A stretch of DNA of 55,171 bases, from assembly GCA_017406985.1 (NCBI GenBank), contig JAFQXL010000002.1, forward strand, positions 1 to 55,171, given 5' to 3'. A program made the position numbers and the translations under genes. Below are positions 49,753 to 55,171 of this stretch, piece after piece (positions within the stretch are counted from its first letter, which is position 1; each line of letters starts with the position of its first letter). This stretch comes from Candidatus Saccharimonadota bacterium (GTDB taxonomy: Bacteria; Patescibacteriota; Saccharimonadia; Saccharimonadales; Saccharimonadaceae). A model generated the notes under the pieces. The model made no database searches. It saw nothing but the letters and a program-made list of their open reading frames with translations, and was not told the DNA's origin.

Positions 49753-52224
49753 TTAAACTGTCAAAGCTCCTAGTCCCGAAGTTTTCTTTTCAATACTTTT
49801 CATTATATCAGAGATTTCGCTAGATTCTAGAGTTTTCTCCGTATTTGAGAATGAAATATGGAACGAAATATTTTTCGAACTCTTATCTATTCCCTGATAA
49901 ATCGAAACCGGCGCGAGTTTATAAACGAGTTTTTCTTCTTTTCCTAACGCCTCTAAAATCGCTTTCTCTAATGCGCCATATTCCATTTCTGCTTTCACTT
50001 TCAAAGTTAAATCTCGCTCAACAAACGGGAATTTCGAAAGCTTTAAGTCCTTCACAATATTTCTCGGAACATCTACGACTTCGTCTAAATTAATTTCGAA
50101 TCCTGCTGCTTCTTTAACTTTAAAACCTCTAAGAACTCTCTGTTTAATCTCTCCGACGACTCCGATTGTCTCGCCCGAAAGCATAACTTTCGCCGAACGA
50201 ACACGCTCGAAATATGGAAATTCTTTGACGTTATTTTCTTCAAGTTTAAATTCAAGATTTAATCTCTTTCCAAGTTCTTCTAATTTATTTTTCGCGTCAT
50301 AAAAATCTCCGGTCGAAATTAACGCTAAATGATTTTCGATTTCTGGAACTTTTTCTTCCGTTAATCCTAATTTTTTCGAAGTTACTTGATTAAATTCATA
50401 AAGCGTAAAATCTTTATATCCGCTTCTAATATTCTCATACATTTTATCGATTAAGCTCGGAATAATCGACTGTCTAAAGACTTGTAGCTCCGGCGAAATC
50501 GAGTTAACAATCTCATAAGACTCGCTAAAGTCTTCGCCGACTTTTTCTTGTAAATCTTTCGAAACAAACGAATAAGTTAAAACTTCGTTCGCACCGATTC
50601 TATCTGATAAAATCCCGCGGATTTCTCGTTTTAAGTCAAATAATTTATTTCTATCCGCGCCGATAAACGGACGAAGTGGTAAGTTCATCGGAATATTATC
50701 ATATCCTCGAAGTCTTCCGACCTCCTCGATTATGTCTTCTTTAATATGAATATCTGTTCGCCAGTTCGGAGCGATAACTTTAATTAAATCGTCTTCTCCG
50801 GACATTACTTTAAATCCGACATTTTCTAACGTCTCGGTTACTTCTAGAGCGGTATATTTCGTTCCGAGTAAGTCATTAATGTCTTTAAGATATAACTCAA
50901 CCGAAATATCATCTTCCGCAAAAGTTTCCGAAACTTCAAAATCGACAATATCTTTTGGAGTTTTTAAAAGCATCGCCGCGCATCTCGCTAAAGCCGGAAC
51001 TGTTCCCGCTTCTGGCTGTCCTTTCGTAAATCTAGTAATCGCTTCGGAGAAAATTCCGTGCGCCATCTGCATTTTTCGCTCATGAATAAGGCTAAATGTC
51101 GCCGACTCTAAAATTACTTTCTTCGTATTTTCGTCGATTTCGGTCTCTTCCCCGCCCATCGCTCCCGCGAGCGCGACCGGCGTTTCGTTTGAACAAATTA
51201 CGATGTCATCTTTCTCGACTAGCTCAATCTCTTTCCTGTCGAGAAGTTTTAGCTTCTCACCTTTTTTCGCCGCACGAACAACGATTTTCGGCTCGTCTAA
51301 CCCGCCGACTTTCACGAATTTATCATAGTCGAACGCGTGTAACGGCTGTCCCGTCAGAAGCATCGTTATATTCGTCGCGTCGACGATTTTCGAGATTTTT
51401 CTCATTCCCGCTTTCGCCAAGAATACGTCGTCTAGAGTTAAATATTCGTTTATTTCTAACGCATTTTTTAATCCCGCTCCCGAAACTTCAAAAACTCCGG
51501 CGGTATATCTCGGACAGAGCTTCGTATCTTCTACTTCTACCCAAACTTTTTCCGCATCCGAAACATTTTCCGAAAGCTCGTCCGCCGAAAGCGTCGTCGT
51601 AATATCTAGATTTCCGAATTTTACGGTCGGTTCTTTAAATTTAATTCCTAAAATCCCCGCGACTTCTCTCGCAAATCCAATTAATCCGAACGTGTCCGGT
51701 CGATGTGTTAAAGATTTATTTTCAATATCTAAAATAATATCGTTTAGCCCGAACTTTTCCGCGAAATCGTCTCCCGCTTTCGCAAATTTCGGATCAATTT
51801 CAACAATTCCCGAATGGTCGTCGCCAAGGTCGATTTCGTCGAGTCCCGCGAGCATTCCGTTACTTTCATGTCCGCGCATTTTTCGAACTCCGAGTTCAAA
51901 ATTCTCTCCGCCGTAAGTTTGCGGAACAATACAACCTGGTCTTAGCCAAACTGCGAGCATTCCTTTTCTTACGTTCGGCGCGCCGCAGACAACTTGAACT
52001 AAATCTTTCTCGCCCGCGTTAATCTGACATAAGTGAAGATGTGTCTCCGGAATTGCTTCACAAGAAACGACCTCAACAATTTTAATTCCCTTGTATTTCT
52101 TCGAAAGGTCAATCGTTCCTTCGACTTCGACCAGTCTCGAACCAATTAACTTTACCAATTCTTCCGTAGAAACTTCCGCCGGAATTTTAACTAATTTCTT
52201 AATCTCATTTAAACTAACTAACAT
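49753..52224 (-). CDS. pheT: phenylalanyl-tRNA synthetase beta subunit
   Basis: An 823-aa subunit of usual length. It has an N-terminal tRNA-binding OB domain ('VVCGAPNVRKGMLAVWLRPG'), a B3/B4 editing domain ('RYTAGVFEVSG', 'LLTGQPLHAFDYDK'), B5 ('DDLIKVIAPNWRTDIHIKED'), the catalytic-like core and a C-terminal anticodon-binding fold ('FPFVERDLTLKV'). It forms the alpha2beta2 enzyme with PheS. Its ATG overlaps the pheS TAA by one base, with GGAGG upstream. Confidence 0.97.
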   Translation of the reverse strand: MLVSLNEIKKLVKIPAEVSTEELVKLIGSRLVEVEGTIDLSKKYKGIKIVEVVSCEAIPETHLHLCQINAGEKDLVQVVCGAPNVRKGMLAVWLRPGCIVPQTYGGENFELGVRKMRGHESNGMLAGLDEIDLGDDHSGIVEIDPKFAKAGDDFAEKFGLNDIILDIENKSLTHRPDTFGLIGFAREVAGILGIKFKEPTVKFGNLDITTTLSADELSENVSDAEKVWVEVEDTKLCPRYTAGVFEVSGAGLKNALEINEYLTLDDVFLAKAGMRKISKIVDATNITMLLTGQPLHAFDYDKFVKVGGLDEPKIVVRAAKKGEKLKLLDRKEIELVEKDDIVICSNETPVALAGAMGGEETEIDENTKKVILESATFSLIHERKMQMAHGIFSEAITRFTKGQPEAGTVPALARCAAMLLKTPKDIVDFEVSETFAEDDISVELYLKDINDLLGTKYTALEVTETLENVGFKVMSGEDDLIKVIAPNWRTDIHIKEDIIEEVGRLRGYDNIPMNLPLRPFIGADRNKLFDLKREIRGILSDRIGANEVLTYSFVSKDLQEKVGEDFSESYEIVNSISPELQVFRQSIIPSLIDKMYENIRSGYKDFTLYEFNQVTSKKLGLTEEKVPEIENHLALISTGDFYDAKNKLEELGKRLNLEFKLEENNVKEFPYFERVRSAKVMLSGETIGVVGEIKQRVLRGFKVKEAAGFEINLDEVVDVPRNIVKDLKLSKFPFVERDLTLKVKAEMEYGALEKAILEALGKEEKLVYKLAPVSIYQGIDKSSKNISFHISFSNTEKTLESSEISDIMKSIEKKTSGLGALTV

Positions 52225-53171
52225 TAAAATTCCTCCAAGAAGTTAAGTTTTCCGCTCTCAAAATAGCGCACGTCGTTTAACATATATTTCATCATCACAA
52301 GTCGGTCAATTCCCCCTCCCCAAGCAAAGCCTTTATAGTGTTCCGAATCGATTCCGGCGGCTTTTAAGACGTTCGGGTGAATCATTCCGCATCCAAGAAG
52401 CTCAAGCCAGCCGTCGCCTTTTCCGCCGAGCGATTTCGGCTTCTCGACGAGAAGCTCAAAACTCGGTTCCGTAAACGGGAAATATCCCGGCTGTGTCTTA
52501 ATTTTTAGACTCTGTCCGTAGTAAGTTTCGAAGAAGTTTTTAAAGATTCCGAGGAGTTCTCCCATGTTCGCTTCTTTCGCAACATAAATCCCTTCACATT
52601 GATAAAAGGTGTGTTCATGTGTCGGATCGACGTCTTCGTTTCGAAAGACTCGCCCCGGAATTACGACCGCGATTTGTCCGCCGTTTTCAAGGCGCGATTT
52701 ATAAGCCGAAAGCGCGCGGTTTTGCATCGCCGACGTATGCGCAATCGGGATAAATCCTTCGCTCGTCCTAAACGTATCATAGCCGTCTCTCGCCGGATGT
52801 CCTTTTGAGAAATTTAAAGAATCGAACATATGGAACTCGTCGTCGAGTTGTCTCGGTTCCATTACATTAAAGCCCATCGCTTGATAAATATCGACGACAT
52901 GGTCAAGCTCGGTCATAAGCGGATGTTTCGAACCTCTAGTTTTGAACTCATTTTTTTTCGAGTTAATATCAAACGGCGCAGTTATATCGAGCGGTTCGGC
53001 TTTCGCGTCTTCCGCTGCCTCTTCGGCTCGCTTAATTTTCGCTAAAATCTCTTGCTTCTTTTTATTCATTTCAATGCCAAAAGCCTTGCGCTCTTCGACC
53101 GCAATCGTTTTAATTTTGGCATACTCTTGATTAAGCTCTTTGAGCTTTTCTTTCAACTTCTCAATTTCCAT
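52224..53171 (-). CDS. pheS: phenylalanyl-tRNA synthetase alpha subunit
   Basis: A 315-aa class II synthetase subunit. An N-terminal coiled coil (about 1-50) precedes motif 2 ('GRVFRNEDVDPTHEHTFYQC'), 'FPFTEPSFE' and motif 3 ('GFAWGGGIDRLVMMKY'). It is slightly shorter than the E. coli protein because the N-terminal arm is reduced. TGGTATAAT lies 8 nt before the ATG. Confidence 0.97.
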   Translation of the reverse strand: MEIEKLKEKLKELNQEYAKIKTIAVEERKAFGIEMNKKKQEILAKIKRAEEAAEDAKAEPLDITAPFDINSKKNEFKTRGSKHPLMTELDHVVDIYQAMGFNVMEPRQLDDEFHMFDSLNFSKGHPARDGYDTFRTSEGFIPIAHTSAMQNRALSAYKSRLENGGQIAVVIPGRVFRNEDVDPTHEHTFYQCEGIYVAKEANMGELLGIFKNFFETYYGQSLKIKTQPGYFPFTEPSFELLVEKPKSLGGKGDGWLELLGCGMIHPNVLKAAGIDSEHYKGFAWGGGIDRLVMMKYMLNDVRYFESGKLNFLEEF

Positions 53172-53211
53172 TACTTATAATTATACCACATAAGTAATGT
53201 TTTTACTCAAA

Positions 53212-54357
53212 CTATTCTAATTCTATCGTAACTTGATTAATACCAGTCGTTTTAAGCTGTTTTCTAATCTCACTTTTAATATTAACCGGATTTTCGATAC
53301 TACCCTCAATCAGCGTCCCGTCAATAACCTTCCCATCTACTTTCACAACCATCGTCGCGCAAAGTTTTTTTCCGTCCATCGACCATAAATGAATGTCCGA
53401 AACATCGACAACGTGCGGAATCGCGAGAACTTGATATTTTACAATATCGACCGAGCTTCCTTCTGGAACTTTCTCTAAGAACAACTCTAAAACGCGTTTA
53501 AACGCATTAAAGCTCGTCCCGATCAGATAAATCGAAATACAAATCGACATCAAAGGATCGAGCCAATACCATTTCGAAATCATCATTAAAATCGTTCCGA
53601 ATAAGACGATTACCCAACCGATTACGTCTTCTAAAATAATCCCGTTAACCGAACCCGTCGTAATCGACTTTAGGACATTAAACCGACCGTTTTCCGTTCT
53701 GAACGTCGCTAGCGTGTTTAAGACTAGCCCGATAATCGAAAGGATTAACATAACTGTTAAGTTTACTTCTGTCGGATTAATCATTCGAAGAACCGAAATA
53801 TAAATCATAAACGACGCCCCAACTACAAGGATAACCGTCGTTACAAAAACTCCTAAGACCGAAAATCTCGAATATCCATAAGTGTAGGTTTTGTCTGGAC
53901 CGTGTTTCGCTTTACGCTCAAAATAGGTCGAAAACCCAAGCGAAATCGCATCTCCGAGGTCATGAATCGCATCGCTCATAATCGCCGCCGAGCCAGAAAG
54001 CGCCCCGCCAATAAACTCAAAAATCGAGAAGAAGAAGTTAACGACTAATCCGATAAAAACTTTTTCGGAAATCCCCTTTTTCTTCAAAAATTTCTTAAAA
54101 GTTCGTTTTTCCCTGCTAATTCTCGCGTTAGTATTCGCCGAAATCTCCGCTTTAATCTGTTCTAGGCGTTTCGCCTGTTCTTCAAGTTCACGAAGCGCAT
54201 CTTCTTGGCGATTTTTCAAATCTTTAATCTTCGTCTCACGCAAAGTTTTTAGTTCATTTTTCGCGCTTTTCGCCGCCTTTTTCGCCTCTTTTTTAGTCTT
54301 CTTCTCAAGGAGCTTTACGCGCTCTTTCAAGTCTTTATCTATCTCACCCTTTACCAT
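53212..54357 (-). CDS. cation diffusion facilitator (metal efflux)
   Basis: A 381-aa protein. The first 100 residues are a highly charged Lys/Glu coiled coil not typical of the family. Six membrane segments and a C-terminal cytosolic domain ('VDVSDIHLWSMDGKKLCATM') follow. The first metal-site motif is intact ('SDAIHDLGD', HxxxD), but the TM5 motif that usually reads HxxxD appears as 'IILED', keeping Asp and losing His, so metal choice may differ from zinc. The TGATATAAT promoter ends 6 nt before the ATG (leaderless). Confidence 0.9.
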   Translation of the reverse strand: MVKGEIDKDLKERVKLLEKKTKKEAKKAAKSAKNELKTLRETKIKDLKNRQEDALRELEEQAKRLEQIKAEISANTNARISREKRTFKKFLKKKGISEKVFIGLVVNFFFSIFEFIGGALSGSAAIMSDAIHDLGDAISLGFSTYFERKAKHGPDKTYTYGYSRFSVLGVFVTTVILVVGASFMIYISVLRMINPTEVNLTVMLILSIIGLVLNTLATFRTENGRFNVLKSITTGSVNGIILEDVIGWVIVLFGTILMMISKWYWLDPLMSICISIYLIGTSFNAFKRVLELFLEKVPEGSSVDIVKYQVLAIPHVVDVSDIHLWSMDGKKLCATMVVKVDGKVIDGTLIEGSIENPVNIKSEIRKQLKTTGINQVTIELE

Positions 54358-54415
54358 AAGTTCATTATATCATATATACAACAAAAAAGAGCTAAAAACG
54401 CTCACTTTTTATCAG

Positions 54416-54496
54416 AATCGTCTAGATTAGTAGTTTCTCGGTCTGAAGCGCGGTTATTGACCGAGCGAAGACCGAAAACTGCTAAAATAGACGATT
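54416..54496 (+). repeat. long hairpin element, copy B
   Basis: AATCGTCTA with TAGACGATT, TAGTAGTTT with AAACTGCTA, CGGTCT with AGACCG and GCGCGGT with ACCGAGC form one 81-nt hairpin with a TATTG loop. It lies downstream of the 5S rRNA terminator. It aligns with copy A (36133-36240), with paired base changes in most stems and conserved GAAGCGC and GAGCGA on the two sides of the upper stem. Confidence 0.75.
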
Positions 54497-54505
54497 TAGA
54501 TGTGA

Positions 54506-54539
54506 ATAAAAAACGAGGGTTGGCCTTTAGGGCCAACCC
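54506..54539 (-). terminator. rRNA operon terminator
   Basis: On the minus strand GGGTTGGCC and GGCCAACCC form a 9-bp GC-rich stem followed by TCGTTTTTT, immediately after 5S rRNA. Confidence 0.9.
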
Positions 54540-54551
54540 GCTCGTATAAAA

Positions 54552-54655
54552 TGGCACCTTGCTAGTTTCCCGCTAATGCAGTATAATCGCCGCTACTGGG
54601 CTTGACTTCTGTGTTCGGAATGTAAACAGGTATTTCCCCAGCGCTATGGGCACCA
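54552..54655 (-). rRNA. 5S ribosomal RNA
   Basis: The minus strand carries the 5S landmarks: closing stem TGGTGCC/GGTGCCA (two G-U pairs), CCATAGCGCTGGGGAAATACC, 'CATTCCGAACACAGAAGTCAAG', AGTAGCGGCGAT and the final AGCAAGGTGCCA. Length is about 104 nt, on the short side for bacteria. It lies downstream of 23S rRNA. Confidence 0.93.
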
Positions 54656-54884
54656 ATTACGCCCCTTAAAGTAGATTCTCTGAAGATCGAGGATCGATAA
54701 CAAAGCGCATCCATTCAGTTATCAGAACAGCACCTAAACTTTAATTTGCGAGTATTGATGTCCATAAGGTGTTCAACAATGTAAATAAACTTACACTCGG
54801 TTCTAGTTTAATCCAGCACCGATTGCTAATTAAGTATATCAAACTATTTAAGCTAATGCAAGCATAAGCCTAAATAGTTTGAGC
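54656..54884 (-). other. 23S-5S spacer with long inverted repeat
   Basis: About 230 nt with no gene. It includes AAACTATTTA (54841) and TAAATAGTTT (54871), extending to about 20-nt arms with three mismatches, just past the 23S 3' end: a probable rRNA-processing stem or pause site. It contains GCATAAGCC, close to the GCATAAGCG word of other gaps. Confidence 0.55.
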
Positions 54885-55171
54885 ATAAAAAGGCAATGAC
54901 TCTATTAGTATGCTTCGGCTCCACACGTTGCCGTGCTTTCACCTTGCACCTATCAACCAGATCTTCTTTCTGGGAGTTCATAGGGAATTCTTATCTTGGA
55001 GTGGGCTTCGCGCTTAATATGCTTTCAGCGCTTATCTCTTCCGAACATAGCTACTCGGCAATGCAGCAGGTGGCCACAACCGATACACTAGAGGTTCGTC
55101 CACCCTGGTCCTCTCGTACTAGGGGCAGATCTCCTCAAAATTCCTAACGATCATGCCGGATATAAACCGAA
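54885..55171 (-). rRNA. 23S ribosomal RNA, 3' end (partial)
   Basis: The minus strand shows the conserved 3' region of 23S rRNA, including the sarcin-ricin loop (AGTACGAGAGGACC, near 55110-55123) and the helices after it, ending near 54885-54890. The rest lies beyond the window. With 5S downstream it follows the usual 23S-5S order. Confidence 0.93.

Noticed and set aside
51096-51602. 168-codon plus-strand frame opposite pheT
   Set aside because: Arg/Leu/Ser-rich shadow of the pheT editing-domain region with no start signals.
1-55171. CRISPR array
   Set aside because: No regularly spaced direct repeats with unique spacers and no cas genes were seen.
1-55171. UGA recoded as glycine or tryptophan
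   Set aside because: Several genes end at TGA with a properly spaced next start (for example the TGATG overlap at 1764), and conserved protein motifs read correctly with the standard code.
1-55171. Insertion sequences or integrases
   Set aside because: No transposase, tyrosine recombinase or serine recombinase motif was recognised in any reading frame provided.

Overview
Organism. The window looks like chromosome from a Patescibacteria (CPR) bacterium, most likely Saccharibacteria (TM7). This is inferred from gene content and style: a compact dcw cell-division/murein cluster, a large conjugation-type ATPase, many small secreted or single-pass proteins of unknown function, a sigma-region-4/HARE regulator, a membrane-anchored Clp-type ATPase, and almost no biosynthesis beyond murein and folD. 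TGA serves as a stop codon (for example at the rnhA/CYTH TGATG overlap), which argues against the UGA-recoding CPR lineages. All calls were made by reading the sequence; no database search was run.

Layout. 1-2.2 kb: the 3' part of a tRNA-Thr, a degenerate tRNA-like sequence, then a minus-strand set of a KwaB-like (DUF4868) protein, a CYTH-domain protein and RNase HI. 2.3-12.5 kb: surface and envelope genes (signal-peptide protein with an APDTG motif, zinc-ribbon membrane protein, 1026-aa multi-pass protein, lipoprotein, DUF3048 protein, GtrII-type glycosyltransferase, acyltransferase). 12.5-23 kb: tRNA-Glu and a plus-strand housekeeping run (der, PIN-PhoH ATPase, Ca2+/Na+ antiporter, murB-folD, membrane-anchored Clp-like ATPase, pth). 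23-36 kb: dprA, a probable structured RNA, a secreted protein, topA, the sigma4-HARE regulator with a T4SS-type ATPase, a second probable structured RNA, and sbcB. 36-49 kb: tRNA-Phe and the dcw genes on the minus strand, split by a diversity-generating retroelement (DGR). 49-54.4 kb: FKBP, pheT/pheS and a cation-efflux protein. 54.4-55.2 kb: 5S rRNA and the 3' end of 23S rRNA.

Main system. The DGR has a 692-aa secreted target (InlB-type repeats plus a FISUMP/C-type-lectin-like C-terminus) with a 180-bp variable repeat (VR), a 267-aa accessory protein, a reverse transcriptase with the DGR signature, and a 180-bp template repeat (TR). VR and TR differ at 21 positions, and every difference lies at a TR adenine. 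Two features are unusual. The TR is inverted relative to its target and RT, so its RNA must be antisense to the operon. The TR also looks like a copy of the VR region from which a 25-nt block, carrying the hairpin just past the VR, is missing, because homology resumes on the far side. The element sits between an ftsQ-like gene and rsmH.

Regulation. At least eleven genes have an extended -10 box (TGN-TAnnnT) ending exactly 6 nt before the start codon, with no room for a Shine-Dalgarno site; four more have a 9-nt gap. This points to widespread leaderless transcription, while downstream operon genes carry strong AGGAGG sites. Other non-coding signals are a pair of long hairpins that differ by compensatory changes, located after tRNA-Phe and after 5S rRNA, and recurring ACCCCTGTTA and GCATAAGCG words in the gene-free gaps.
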